Below are positions 1 to 8,582 of a DNA stretch of 41,276 nt, one piece after another (positions within the stretch are counted from its first letter, which is position 1; each line of letters opens with the position of its first letter). Both the position numbers and the translations under genes were made by a program. Source of the DNA: Nitrospiraceae bacterium (GTDB lineage: Bacteria > Nitrospirota > Nitrospiria > Nitrospirales > UBA8639); the NCBI GenBank assembly GCA_003523945.1, contig DOFS01000098.1:1-41276 (forward strand). The letters are read 5' to 3'. Below the pieces are notes generated by a model, which made no database searches, was not told the origin of the DNA, and saw nothing but the letters and a program-made list of their open reading frames with translations.

Positions 1-139
1 GGAATACTAAATAAACCACGTTTTCCGTACATCCGAACACTTCAGCGTTCAAACCCGTCACATCCTTAAAGTCCACCGTAATCCGTTCTGCAGGGTTAAT
101 CCACGGCGCAATCAATTTCGCCTTGTCTTGATTGGTCAT
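1..139 (-). CDS. Hypothetical protein, N-terminal 46 residues only (runs off the left edge)
   Basis: An open frame enters from the left edge on the minus strand. It starts at an ATG at 139, preceded by an AGAGGATG-type ribosome binding site about 8 bases upstream. The visible residues begin MTNQDKAKLIAPWINP and stay open to the edge. They contain no signal peptide or membrane segment, and alternating polar and hydrophobic residues suggest a soluble protein. I do not recognise the family, and the fragment is too short to assign a function. Confidence 0.55.
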   Translation of the reverse strand, partial: MTNQDKAKLIAPWINPAERITVDFKDVTGLNAEVFGCTENVVYLVF

Positions 140-259
140 AACATCCTCTTCATGATGGAATGCAATTGCTCATGACATTGTCTCCCTATTCGCCCAAGAT
201 AGATTCATGGAAGGTAATAAGCCATCAACTCTGTCATACCCTGGGAGACCAATAGGGGT

Positions 260-439
260 TCACGTAATTTTTTTGGCCACAAAAACTCCGATGAGCACCA
301 TGACGATGCAAATAGCAAGAAAAATGTAAAATAACACCTGGGCGATTCCGGCGGCTCCCTCCGCAATTCCGGAGAAACCAAATCCGGCGGCGATAAGCGC
401 AATGACAAAAAAAATGGCGGCCCATTTCAATATACTCAT
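260..439 (-). CDS. DUF1328 (UPF0391/YtjA-like) small membrane protein
   Basis: A 59-residue, very hydrophobic protein that begins MSILKWA. It has two membrane segments (about residues 5-22 and 30-53) joined by a short GFSGIAEGAAGIAQ turn and ends in a short basic tail. The WA-IFF-IALIAA-FGF-GIA-GAAGIA pattern is that of DUF1328, the YtjA/UPF0391 family of small inner-membrane proteins, whose biochemical role is not known. The ATG at 439 is chosen because AAGGAG lies seven bases upstream. A GTG at 445 is in frame but sits inside that ribosome binding site region. The gene stands alone between two minus-strand genes with about 120 and 40 bases on either side. Confidence 0.85.
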   Translation of the reverse strand: MSILKWAAIFFVIALIAAGFGFSGIAEGAAGIAQVLFYIFLAICIVMVLIGVFVAKKIT

Positions 440-482
440 AAGCACACTCCTTTCACTGTGATTAATGGGGTCACAGATCTCT

Positions 483-869
483 TCATGTTTTGTGGATTAA
501 AGAAATCCTGACCCTCTGCCGGGAATATTTCACCGCCCATGCACAGAAAGCACCGGCTGTCGTGAGGGTCATACGAATAGGCTGATCGGCCTTATCAGGT
601 GGATCGCCAATCGGTACGGGTGCATCGTTAGGATCGGTGCCTGGCGACGGGGGCACAGGCGGATCGTTAATCGGTTCCGGTTTCGGATACCGTTTCGGAG
701 GACCGATGGGCGGTGTTTTTCTTTCAGGTTCCGGTGGTGGTTTGACAGGTGAACGTTGTGGGCCTCCCTGGAAAGACAGGTTGACTGTTTCAGTTAGACT
801 GCCTGCACATCCCGCAAGCATGACGCTCCCCTGCCTGCCACCATAAAGCTGATAAACGTCCTCTTCCAT
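483..869 (-). CDS. Proline-rich hypothetical protein
   Basis: A 128-residue frame starting at the ATG at 869, with GGGGAG six to seven bases upstream. Residues 40-95 are a proline, aspartate and lysine-rich low-complexity stretch (repeated PPEP, PPIGPP, INDPPVPP, VPIGDPP units). The first 30 residues include MLAGC, which resembles a lipobox but lacks a proper hydrophobic signal before it. The C-terminal 30 residues are mixed and basic. I do not recognise the family. Low complexity also keeps the opposite strand open (637-846), so coding is supported mainly by the ribosome binding site and the full-length frame. Confidence 0.5.
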   Translation of the reverse strand: MEEDVYQLYGGRQGSVMLAGCAGSLTETVNLSFQGGPQRSPVKPPPEPERKTPPIGPPKRYPKPEPINDPPVPPSPGTDPNDAPVPIGDPPDKADQPIRMTLTTAGAFCAWAVKYSRQRVRISLIHKT

Positions 870-1076
870 GGCATCTCCCCGCTATCTACAATGCGCCTCA
901 TGGGACATCCTTCATTCCACCATTCCATTGTTTTTCCATCATGTCTCCTGTTGTTGTTCAATCAAATAGACAAGTTCAGAATGCCACGATAAGGTTTTAT
1001 CCATGTAGGATTATGCTGACATTTGTTAGAGATAGTGAGATACGTTTCTGAATACCCCGGGATCGGATGCCCCTGT

Positions 1077-2237
1077 ATGCCGTTATCCACTCCCCCTCCC
1101 ACTCCCATGAAGCCTGCCAGACATGTACATCTCTGGGAAGTTGTTGCGGTTCGTGAACTGTTCTTCCTGGTAGTGGGAGGTTTTTTTCTCTGGTTATGCT
1201 TTCAATTGCAGGCCATTTTGGTTCCCGTCTTCCTAGGTTTGGGATTGGCCTACTTAACTGATCCCGTGCTGGATTATGTGGAACAGGCATGGAAACTCCC
1301 CCGGTGGATTGCCGTCACCTTCATGGTGCTGATCATCTGTGCATTGGTGACCGGGGTCGTGCTCTGGGTAGGGCCAATCCTTCTGGATCAATTGCGCCAT
1401 TTCATTGAACATGTTCCCACCTACCTTTCAATTGTAGCGGACCGCCATGGCATAGATGTGAGGGATTTAGCCCGGCGCTTCATGGAGGTCTCCGTGAATA
1501 TCCAGAAAAATCCCCTGGCCACGCTCAAGACGTTCTTAACAGGAACAGGTCAGGTGTTTTATATCACGAACCTGATCCTCGGCACCCTGGGCTCATTCCT
1601 ATTCTCATTTTCCCTCGTCATCATTTATTTTTTCGTTTTTGCCTGGAGCTTTCCTTCGATTCAACACACGTTCTGGAATGTGGTCGAATCCCAGCAGAAT
1701 GATCGGTGGCCGAAGCTATTGTCCAGGATGGATCGGGCCATTGGGGATTTTTTCCGAGGGCGTTTGCTGATTGCGCTGATGATGAGTGTGATGTTTGGGA
1801 TCGGATGGTGGTGGGTTGGAATGCCCTATTGGATTCTTCTTGGATTGGGCGCAGGTGTACTGAGTCTGATCCCTTATGCCGCCACCGTGATGTGGCCCGT
1901 CGCCATTCTTTTGAAATATTTGGATATGTCGGTGGGGTCTTCTCCCACCGACAACTATTGGATGCAAATCCTCGTCTGGCCCAGCGCAGTCTACTTAGGA
2001 GTTCAACTTATTGAAGGGTGGATTTTAACGCCGTGGGTTCAAAGCCAATCGACTGATCTCAGTGCCGGGACGATTTTGCTGGTGGTGCTGATCGGCGGGG
2101 CACTTGGCGGAGTGTTGGGATTAATTCTGGCCATCCCTTTTGCCGCTTGTCTGAAAATCCTTGCCAAGGAGCTGATAATCCCTCGGATTGAACAGGGAAC
2201 TATCACGGAGGTGCCCCATGAAATTTATACACCCTAA
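1077..2237 (+). CDS. AI-2E family transporter
   Basis: A 386-residue polytopic membrane protein. Hydrophobic segments pair at the N terminus (about residues 27-60). A long middle soluble section follows (HFIEHVPTYLSIVADRHGID and beyond), and then several C-terminal helices. These carry the conserved late motifs GLGAGVLSLIPYAAT, IEGWILTPWVQSQS and GGALGGVLGLILAIPFAA, which are typical of the AI-2E/PerM family. Members have been linked to signal export and to sodium/proton antiport, and the substrate here is not predictable. The ATG at 1077 is preferred over a far upstream TTG (1023) and an internal ATG (1107), but none has a strong ribosome binding site. It is followed after 36 bases by a mechanosensitive channel gene on the same strand, so the two may be co-transcribed. 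Confidence 0.88.
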   Translation: MPLSTPPPTPMKPARHVHLWEVVAVRELFFLVVGGFFLWLCFQLQAILVPVFLGLGLAYLTDPVLDYVEQAWKLPRWIAVTFMVLIICALVTGVVLWVGPILLDQLRHFIEHVPTYLSIVADRHGIDVRDLARRFMEVSVNIQKNPLATLKTFLTGTGQVFYITNLILGTLGSFLFSFSLVIIYFFVFAWSFPSIQHTFWNVVESQQNDRWPKLLSRMDRAIGDFFRGRLLIALMMSVMFGIGWWWVGMPYWILLGLGAGVLSLIPYAATVMWPVAILLKYLDMSVGSSPTDNYWMQILVWPSAVYLGVQLIEGWILTPWVQSQSTDLSAGTILLVVLIGGALGGVLGLILAIPFAACLKILAKELIIPRIEQGTITEVPHEIYTP

Positions 2238-2273
2238 TACGTCTGAACTCGTCTGACGCTTGCCACATTCACC

Positions 2274-3164
2274 ATGGAACCCCTCACCATCATTATGAAC
2301 AGTCTTAGTGATCTTGGGCGTCAAATTCTGCATCATCTGCCCCATGTCGTATCGGCCGGAGTCATCCTCGTGGCAACATGGGGTATGACCAGAATTCTGG
2401 AAGGGGCGCTCACCCGGATCTTTTCCCGATTCGGCATTCGGGAATCTCTTTCAGACCTGTTGAGGAAACTGGTTTACATTGGAATCTGGATTGTCGGGGT
2501 CTTGATTGCGGCTATAATAATCTTTCCCAGCTTAACACCAGGTAAAATTCTCACGGGTTTGGGATTGGGTTCCATTGCCATCGGATTTGCCTTCAAGGAT
2601 ATTTTTGAAAATTTTCTGGCCGGCATCTTAATCCTTCTTCGCGAGCCGTTTCAATTGGGAGATGTCATTGAATGCGAGGAGCTGGAGGGTTTTGTGGAAG
2701 AGATTACCATTCGAGATACCCATATTCGTCAAACGGACGGCCAACGGGTCGTCATTCCGAATAGCGTGCTCTTTAAAAATCCTGTCACGGTGCGAACTGA
2801 TCGGGACTTGCGCAGGGTCACCATCATATGTGGTGTGGCTTACGGAGAAAATGTCGATCGCGCCCGCGAGGTGATTCAACAGGCACTCGACGGACTGGAG
2901 ACGGTTAACCAAGAAAAAGCCATTCAAATCTTTGCCCAGGGGTTTGGGGCGAGTAGCATTGATTTTGAAGTCACCTGGTGGACGGGTTCCCTCCCCATAG
3001 ACATCAGAAAATCAAAGGACCAAGTCGTGGCAGCGGTGAAACGGGCATTAGACGAAGCCAATATTGAAATTCCCTTCCCCTACCGGACGTTAACGTTTAA
3101 GGAACCGTTGCAGACCCTGATTACCCGACATCAAAATAATCAGAAGGATTCTCATAACCCGTGA
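2274..3164 (+). CDS. MscS-type small-conductance mechanosensitive channel
   Basis: A 296-residue protein with three predicted membrane helices (about residues 20-40, 62-85 and 92-118). The third carries the glycine/alanine-rich pore pattern LTGLGLGSIAIGFAFKDIFEN, the hallmark of MscS TM3. The following beta domain has LREPFQLGDVIE and VVIPNSVLFKNPV, both diagnostic of the family, and an alpha/beta C-terminal domain completes a length normal for MscS (about 286 residues in E. coli). It would open under membrane tension during osmotic down-shock. It lies 36 bases after the AI-2E gene and 68 bases before an MgtC-like gene, all on the plus strand, forming an envelope and ion-homeostasis cluster. 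There is no strong ribosome binding site before the ATG. Confidence 0.93.
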   Translation: MEPLTIIMNSLSDLGRQILHHLPHVVSAGVILVATWGMTRILEGALTRIFSRFGIRESLSDLLRKLVYIGIWIVGVLIAAIIIFPSLTPGKILTGLGLGSIAIGFAFKDIFENFLAGILILLREPFQLGDVIECEELEGFVEEITIRDTHIRQTDGQRVVIPNSVLFKNPVTVRTDRDLRRVTIICGVAYGENVDRAREVIQQALDGLETVNQEKAIQIFAQGFGASSIDFEVTWWTGSLPIDIRKSKDQVVAAVKRALDEANIEIPFPYRTLTFKEPLQTLITRHQNNQKDSHNP

Positions 3165-3232
3165 TCCATCTCATGAAGTATTCTGACACACGTCTACGGG
3201 TCTTGCAGATTAGATAACGGAGAAATTTCATA

Positions 3233-3706
3233 ATGGATATAATCATTGCACTGGATTGGCAGGAAATCTGGTCGCATTTCTATCATCTAATCATTGCATT
3301 TTTATTGGCGGTTCCTCTCGGGTGGGATCGCGAACAAGAATCGCACGGTGCAGGGCTCCGCACCTTTCCCCTGGTCGCCCTCGGGTCCTGCGCCTATATG
3401 TTGACCGGGATCTATGTGCTCGATTCCACCGATGCCGAAGCGCGTGTCATATATGGCATCTTAACCGGAATCGGCTTTATTGGCGGGGGCGCCATTCTCA
3501 AAGAGAAAGGAAATGTGGCCGGAACAGCAACCGCGGCAAGTATTTGGAACACCGGAGCCATCGGGATGGCCGTGGCCTGGGACCGTTACGAAATTGCTCT
3601 GGTGTTAAGCGCGTTGAATTTTTTAACGTTTCGGTTTATGCCGTTGTTTAAAAAGCAGCTGGCGTCCACTCCATCCAAAACCGATCACACCCTCAAGCCA
3701 CAGTAG
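3233..3706 (+). CDS. MgtC/SapB family membrane protein
   Basis: A 157-residue protein. The N-terminal half has the family motifs LAVPLGWDRE, GLRTFPLVALGSCAYML and ILTGIGFIGGGAIL, then VAGTATAASIWNTGAIGMA. These are the conserved MgtC membrane core. Four or five hydrophobic helices are visible, and the C terminus is a short basic tail, so the extra cytoplasmic domain of the virulence-type MgtC is absent. The family is linked to magnesium limitation, pH and F-ATPase control. The exact role in short environmental homologues is unproved. Start at the ATG at 3233 with GGAG about ten bases upstream. It is convergent with the downstream zwf gene, only seven bases apart. Confidence 0.9.
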   Translation: MDIIIALDWQEIWSHFYHLIIAFLLAVPLGWDREQESHGAGLRTFPLVALGSCAYMLTGIYVLDSTDAEARVIYGILTGIGFIGGGAILKEKGNVAGTATAASIWNTGAIGMAVAWDRYEIALVLSALNFLTFRFMPLFKKQLASTPSKTDHTLKPQ

Positions 3707-3713
3707 CATAGTC

Positions 3714-5141
3714 CTATCGAGTGGATTCCTTTAATGTTCGGATATTGCCAGACTCCGCAAACGCATCGGTATCCCTGATAGGTGGACCATCGGATCCGGC
3801 CGTGTAAACCTGCAATGGAACAGTATTATCCGCCCAGGCATCGGCAATGGGTTGAATGATTCTCCACATCTCTTCTACCTCATCGTCCCGGACAAAAAGC
3901 CGTGAATGACCGGACAGTGATTCGAGGAACAGACGTTCATAGGGGGCCAGATGCTCGGGAGAAACTGGGTCATCCACCCTCATCGGTTCAGGTGCCATCC
4001 CACCCGTTTCCTTGACATTGATAACCCCGAGATTCACATCTTCATTCGCAAGATTGATTCGCAAGATGTTCCCGCCTACTTCTGATTGAGGGGATTCTGT
4101 ATTTCCCTGTACACTTTTAAAATGCACCCGTATTTCTTTTCGATCTCGACCGAGAGCCTTCCCGGAACGTAACAGAAAAGGCACGTCTTGCCATCGTTCG
4201 TTATCAATCCATAGGGTCACCTGCGCGAAGGTTTCGGTGTTGCGGTCAGGAACCACTCCCCGGCTTTTTGCATAACTCGGAACCCGAACACCCAGGACTT
4301 CTCCCGACCGGTAACGAGCTCTTACGGTATGGGCTCGAATCTCTGTTTTTGACAATTTCCTTACAGATCTGAACAGTTCCAATCTTTTGTCTCGAAATTC
4401 GGGAGACCACATGGACTCCAAGGGCTCAAGTGCCAAAACGGCCAACAACTGAAGAAGGTGATTTTGGATCATATCCTTCAGGGCTCCGGCGCAATCATAA
4501 TAGTCCGCACGTCCTTCCAACGCTAAGGTCTCATCCCAAATGACCTCCACCTTTTTAATATGTTCGCGGTGCCAGAGAGGCGAAAAAACTGGATGACCAA
4601 ACCGCAAATCAAAAATTGTGGACACGATCGGCATTCCTAAAAAATGGTCGATGCGAATTACGTACTCTTCGGGGAATTGCCGATGCAAAAGATTGTTCAA
4701 ATCCTTTGACTGCTCATAGCTCAAACCGAATGGTTTTTCGATCATGATACGGGATCGTGCCGGGAGCGTGAGTTGTGACAGCGTCTTCACAACAGAGGGA
4801 AACATGGGTGGGGGGAGACCGAGATAGAGGAACGTTGACCCGGATAGACCTTCAAACACTGTGATAATTTGGCTAGGGTCTGAAAGATCCTCTACACGTG
4901 CATATTTTAAAGACTGTAGAAGTCCCTCTCGGGATCGTGGGAGAAGGGGGGGGTGATGGGTCCCAAGTATTTCGGAAATATGCTCCTGAAACTGAGGAGT
5001 GGTCCAGTCTCGTCTTCCAACTCCCGTGATTGTATATTCTGTGGGAAGCCCTCGGTTGGCAAACACCTGAGCTAAGGCAGGGAAAATATACCGCTTTGAC
5101 ACATCCCCCGTCGCCCCAAAAATAACCAGATGTTCATGCAT
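3714..5141 (-). CDS. zwf: Glucose-6-phosphate dehydrogenase (active-site Lys replaced by Met)
   Basis: A 475-residue protein of normal family length that would oxidise glucose 6-phosphate to 6-phosphogluconolactone and supply NADPH. The nucleotide-binding GATGDVSKR is at residues 9-17, EKPFG at 135-139, the substrate motif RIDHFLG at 163-169, and AGALKDMIQNH at 218-228, whose last histidine is the catalytic base. The C-terminal half matches G6PDH well (LRSGKALGRDRKEIRVHFK). The odd point is that the usual RIDHYLGKE motif reads RIDHFLGMP: the substrate-binding lysine and the next glutamate are Met170 and Pro171. The codons ATG CCG are clear. The enzyme may have altered kinetics or have changed role. 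The gene starts at the ATG at 5141 without a strong ribosome binding site and is convergent with the MgtC-like gene. Confidence 0.9.
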   Translation of the reverse strand: MHEHLVIFGATGDVSKRYIFPALAQVFANRGLPTEYTITGVGRRDWTTPQFQEHISEILGTHHPPLLPRSREGLLQSLKYARVEDLSDPSQIITVFEGLSGSTFLYLGLPPPMFPSVVKTLSQLTLPARSRIMIEKPFGLSYEQSKDLNNLLHRQFPEEYVIRIDHFLGMPIVSTIFDLRFGHPVFSPLWHREHIKKVEVIWDETLALEGRADYYDCAGALKDMIQNHLLQLLAVLALEPLESMWSPEFRDKRLELFRSVRKLSKTEIRAHTVRARYRSGEVLGVRVPSYAKSRGVVPDRNTETFAQVTLWIDNERWQDVPFLLRSGKALGRDRKEIRVHFKSVQGNTESPQSEVGGNILRINLANEDVNLGVINVKETGGMAPEPMRVDDPVSPEHLAPYERLFLESLSGHSRLFVRDDEVEEMWRIIQPIADAWADNTVPLQVYTAGSDGPPIRDTDAFAESGNIRTLKESTR

Positions 5142-5365
5142 AAGGTTTTTGTGAACCTCACCCTATGAGTAGGATCGGACCGACGACCGGGCACGTAAAC
5201 CTACCAGCCTCAGCGACCATTCTGAACTTTCTGTGGGGGAGCAATAAATAAGCCAGGCTTAGGTGGCTCCTCGTCGGAAGAGATATCTCTCGACTCGGCA
5301 TCTTGTACCTTTGGGTATTCCACGAAATTTCCTTCACCTTGGCCTGAGATTTTTTCTCATTTCCT

Positions 5366-6046
5366 CTACCAATAATGTGGTTTTCCGTAATGTTTATACA
5401 GATTAATCTCATACACCCGTTCAATAGGAGCGGAAGAGTCATACTCCGGAGAGTTTTCAATTTGATCCTGATTCAGATCCACTACCATCATTCTCTCATT
5501 CCAGTTGATGGATTTGCTCCACATGGGACTAATTAAGACCTTTCTGCCGGCTAACCATTTCGAAGTATCCACAACCATATAGCGCACGGTCCAATTGGCA
5601 TCATCGATGAGGTAATTAATGATTTTCCCGATTTCCCCATCTGTCGCAAGGAGGGAAAAATCTTTGAGGCCATTCACGCTGGTCAGTTTTCCAGGGAAAA
5701 CGGAGAGCTCCCTCTCATCAATGGGAAAATAGGTACTCCATCGATAATAATTGCAGATCTCACGTTCCTTCTCCCAGGATAATGGTTTTTCTATTTCAAA
5801 CTCCGGAGCCCCCTCGACTTGAGCCTTACTGATTAAGGCCCGAAACGATCCTATTTCCTCATGGGGATGCACAATACTCTCGGTGGAGATCAATACATGG
5901 CGTCCCTGCAACCAGTTCCCCGTATCCGCAGCCATATAATGGATCTTCCATGTCTGATCGTTCACATACACATCTGCGACGTTTCCAATAATCCCATCGG
6001 TGCCTTGCACCACACAGTTTTTAATCTTATTGAGATCTCTTAACAT
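5366..6046 (-). CDS. Double PRC-barrel domain protein
   Basis: A 226-residue cytoplasmic protein with two PRC-barrel domains. The first, about residues 8-60, reads VQGTDGIIGNVADVYVND then WKIHYMAADTGNWLQGRHVLIS. The second, about residues 125-180, reads LLATDGEIGKIINYLIDD then WTVRYMVVDTSKWLAGRKVLIS. The spacing shows internal duplication. The PRC barrel is a small beta domain of photosynthetic reaction centre H subunit and RimM proteins, and stand-alone bacterial versions have unknown function but often sit among stress genes, as here. The ATG at 6046 has AGGGA six to seven bases upstream. The 224 bases between its stop and zwf hold no gene I can support. Confidence 0.85.
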   Translation of the reverse strand: MLRDLNKIKNCVVQGTDGIIGNVADVYVNDQTWKIHYMAADTGNWLQGRHVLISTESIVHPHEEIGSFRALISKAQVEGAPEFEIEKPLSWEKEREICNYYRWSTYFPIDERELSVFPGKLTSVNGLKDFSLLATDGEIGKIINYLIDDANWTVRYMVVDTSKWLAGRKVLISPMWSKSINWNERMMVVDLNQDQIENSPEYDSSAPIERVYEINLYKHYGKPHYW

Positions 6047-6142
6047 ATCATTCCCTTATCGATAAAAATTATAGTTCAACTCTGTCCAGAGGCCCTTCCG
6101 GCGGGCACAGGGATACCGAAGGCTGTGACCACAAGTCTTGAG

Positions 6143-6183
6143 GAGTTGGCCGTCAATTTCACAACCCAGTTGACAGCCAACTC
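6143..6183. repeat. Long imperfect inverted repeat between two minus-strand genes
   Basis: GAGTTGGC at 6143-6150 pairs with GCCAACTC at 6176-6183. After one mismatch, GTCAA at 6152-6156 pairs with TTGAC at 6170-6174. This gives 13 base pairs around a 13-base loop. It lies 3' of the small secreted protein gene and 5' of the PRC gene on the minus strand. No T-run follows on that strand, so it is a weak terminator candidate or an mRNA processing structure. Confidence 0.45.
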
Positions 6184-6249
6184 ATTCAAGATGAATCTGC
6201 AGCTCCCGCAGTTGAGTTCAATAAAAAAATCCCGTTAATTGGAATTCCA

Positions 6250-6582
6250 TTAGTGACTTTTTTGTGATGAACTCTGACTGGAAATTGGAGATTGCTGATT
6301 TTTTTTCTTCAGATCCTTGGCGGCCTGTGCGGCCTGACCCTCTGCATCAGACATATTGGGGTTTTTTGGATCTACATCTTCCATATCCGTTAATTGATCG
6401 GACCGGCTTCCAGGGCCACTTCCAGTGGGGAGTGATGACTCAGCCGACGGGGTACTTCGCTGAATGTTCTCAGGAACGTTGTCCTCTGCCGTCCCGGATT
6501 TCATTCCCTGCCCCGCCAATCCCATGGATGCCGTTCCTACGATGAATGCCGCTGTCATACATACCGCTAAAATCTCTTTCAT
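6250..6582 (-). CDS. Small secreted hydrophilic protein
   Basis: A 110-residue protein with a clear N-terminal signal peptide (MKEILAVCMTAAFIVGTASMGLAG, likely cut after the LAG). The mature part is Ser, Gln, Asp and Lys-rich and has no cysteine. The mature region is predicted to be disordered, ending in poly-Ser/Gln. AGGAGG stands six to seven bases before the ATG at 6582, an excellent start. I do not recognise the family. The mature start, GQGM, is shared with the secreted protein at 33215-33592, suggesting a loose family of periplasmic stress proteins in this genome. It probably acts in the periplasm. Confidence 0.75.
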   Translation of the reverse strand: MKEILAVCMTAAFIVGTASMGLAGQGMKSGTAEDNVPENIQRSTPSAESSLPTGSGPGSRSDQLTDMEDVDPKNPNMSDAEGQAAQAAKDLKKKNQQSPISSQSSSQKSH

Positions 6583-7050
6583 AACACACCTCCTGAAAAT
6601 GTGAATGTGGTGATCAATTGGAGAACCTCTTAGTCTTCAACAGCCAACGGTTGAATACCCTCATGCAGATTCTCAATTGCCGTATTAGTCACAGATATCA
6701 CGTCCACCCCTGTCAACCAATGGACAAATCGCCACTCATAAAAAAACAAATGTATATCCATCGTTTAGAAAAAGGTGACAGGTGTGCTTTCCTCACTTTT
6801 CCTTTGTTTTTTGTGCGGAAAGACAGCTTACTTTCATCATCAGACAAAAACGGAATGGGGAACACATCCTAAATTCCTCACCGGGTTTGTCCATGTACTT
6901 TAGGCGTGGATAGTGATGAGGGAGGGGGAGGATTTGGGCGGTTATCAAATGACATACACCGGCACGTCAATCATCAAGAGGAAGGGGAATCCACCCAGAG
7001 GAAAAAGTCGGGGTAGGAAGTGCTAGCCATTAAAACGCCTGGAGACAAAC
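6583..7050. other. Gene-free stretch of 468 bases
   Basis: No frame here has a convincing start, ribosome binding site or recognisable protein. A TTG-initiated 84-residue frame at 6618-6872 is open but has no supporting signal. The promoter of the secreted protein gene at 6582 should lie in the first 150 bases. I see no clear hairpin or repeat. Confidence 0.5.
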
Positions 7051-7488
7051 ATGGGTAGGATTCCATACGAACCCTCCAAATCATCCCAGGCATTCTCAGG
7101 GGATTCACCTGAGGTGAGAATCCTCATGGTCAAGGACGATCCGGATGATCAGGAAATTTTCAACACCCGATTGGATCCGTTGGGATATGGATGACAGGAA
7201 ACAGCGATGATATAAAAGCCTTTCCCAATGACGCCACTCACGCTTCAATCTCTTGAAATCTGATTATCGGATGCCCCAGCTGACTGGCATTCAATTTATC
7301 ACTGTATCTCTACATTAAGAAAAACTGACCGTATATCCACCATTCCCATTAATTTCATGACAGCGCATTCCGATCCCTCGGAGACTCATTATGCTTTGTC
7401 CGTTGGAGCAACCCCCATGCTGGTCTGACCTTATTCACTGGAAAATTTTCCAACATCCGTCAACCTGATTTTGGCCGTGAATCAGTGA
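7051..7488 (+). pseudogene. Decayed response-regulator receiver (CheY-like) gene
   Basis: A start at the ATG at 7051 with GGAG about eight bases upstream opens a 47-codon frame. It reads into a receiver domain: VRILMVKDDPDDQEIF, with the DD acidic pocket, ending at a TGA at 7192. The rest of the domain is recognisable in other frames. Near 7255-7310, SDYRMPQLTGIQFIT is the phosphoacceptor region (D of DYRMP). From 7315 the frame reads LRKTDRISTIPINFMTAHSD, then ALSVGAT. After an in-frame TGA at 7426 it reads PYSLENF to a stop at 7486. So there are at least two stops and two frameshifts over one complete domain of about 120 residues. It is dead as a CheY-like protein. I see no output domain and no partner histidine kinase in the window. 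Confidence 0.8.
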
Positions 7489-7708
7489 CCATAGTCCGAC
7501 TTACTCCTGACCAGGGTCAAGGTTTGGCCGACCGGGCAGCTCCCCAATCTGATATTTCAGAATGGTGGATATTCGTTGAGTATATAGACATTTTGTCTAC
7601 CTTCAGTGGATCACTTGTCTTTTGCATTTACCTCTTCGGTTCCCTCATGATTTTCTATCATTTCATCATACTGATTTTCATTCATTACCTCTTTAAGCGA
7701 GAAACATC

Positions 7709-8581
7709 ATGCAGAACCAACTCAGGGTTCCACCCCTTCATCATAGTAAAGTTTTCTGTTGGGGGATTTTTTTGTGTGGTATGGCCTTGGGATGCGAGAC
7801 CGTCCCCTATACCGATCGTTCCCAGCTTGTAGTCGTGCCTCAATCCCAGGCAGCAGAAATGGGAGAGCAGGCCTTTCAACAAATCCTTGCAGATCCTGAG
7901 GTCCAGCAATCCCAATCTCCCGAGGAACAGGCAGCGGTGAAACGTGTGGCGGAAAAGATCATTCAAGCTGCCAAAGAATCAAAATTTGCGGAAGACGCCA
8001 AGGCCTTTAAGTGGGAAGTAACGGTGATCAAGGATGACCAGACCAAAAATGCTTTTGCCCTCCCAGGCGGAAAAATTGCCGTCTATACGGGAATCTTTCC
8101 GGTTGCGAAAAACGAAGCAGGACTTGCGGCTATTCTGGGACATGAGGTCGTCCATGCCCTCGCACGGCATGGTTCCGAGCGCATGAGCCAGGAGGTACTG
8201 GCTCAAGCCGGATTATCCGCAGCAGCGGTGGGACTAGGGGCAAGTGGGGCAGGCCCGGTGATGGGACAGGCCACAATGGCCGCCTTAGGCTTAGGAGCAA
8301 AAGTCGGCGTCCTCCTGCCCTACAGTCGGACGCATGAATCCGAGGCCGATTCCATTGGAATTATTCTGGCGGCCAAGGCAGGGTATGACCCTCAAGAAGC
8401 GGTCCGTGTCTGGCAACGGATGCAGGAAGGCAGTGCAGGAGCACCTTCTGAATTTTTATCCACCCATCCTAGCCATGAGACAAGGATTAAACGTCTTCAA
8501 GAGGCCATGCCCGAGGCCTTGGAAATTTATCAAAAGGTCCAACATGCTCCGGAAAAGACACTTCCACCCGTCGGAGGCTAA
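7709..8581 (+). CDS. M48-family zinc metalloprotease, lipoprotein (LoiP/YggG-like)
   Basis: A 290-residue protein with a lipoprotein signal: hydrophobic stretch, then MALGC with Cys29 as the lipidated residue. Mature residues 32-60 (YTDRSQLVVVPQSQAAEMGEQ) are the usual lead-in of YggG-type proteases. The catalytic zinc motif HEVVH is at 145-149, and the third ligand lies in THESEAD (Glu212). It should be anchored to a periplasm-facing membrane and degrade or repair damaged envelope proteins, as E. coli LoiP and BepA do. Length is in the family range. The ATG at 7709 has only a weak ribosome binding site. It is convergent with the cupin gene downstream and stands alone after the broken receiver gene. 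Confidence 0.9.
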   Translation: MQNQLRVPPLHHSKVFCWGIFLCGMALGCETVPYTDRSQLVVVPQSQAAEMGEQAFQQILADPEVQQSQSPEEQAAVKRVAEKIIQAAKESKFAEDAKAFKWEVTVIKDDQTKNAFALPGGKIAVYTGIFPVAKNEAGLAAILGHEVVHALARHGSERMSQEVLAQAGLSAAAVGLGASGAGPVMGQATMAALGLGAKVGVLLPYSRTHESEADSIGIILAAKAGYDPQEAVRVWQRMQEGSAGAPSEFLSTHPSHETRIKRLQEAMPEALEIYQKVQHAPEKTLPPVGG

Positions 8582-8582
8582 G

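Noticed and set aside
205..425. Two further minus-strand frames overlapping the DUF1328 gene
   Set aside because: They lie in other frames of a clear small membrane protein and show no signal of their own.
637..846. Plus-strand glycine-rich frame opposite the proline-rich gene
   Set aside because: It is a low-complexity antisense reading; the minus frame has the ribosome binding site.
5158..5460. 100-residue minus-strand frame between zwf and the PRC gene
   Set aside because: It overlaps the PRC C terminus in another frame and has no ribosome binding site or family resemblance.
6618..6872. 84-residue TTG-started plus-strand frame
   Set aside because: No ribosome binding site or recognisable sequence; the residue make-up looks random.
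7485..7832. 115-residue frame with hydrophobic stretches before the M48 gene
   Set aside because: It overlaps the M48 lipoprotein start in another frame; hydrophobicity comes from T-rich intergenic DNA.
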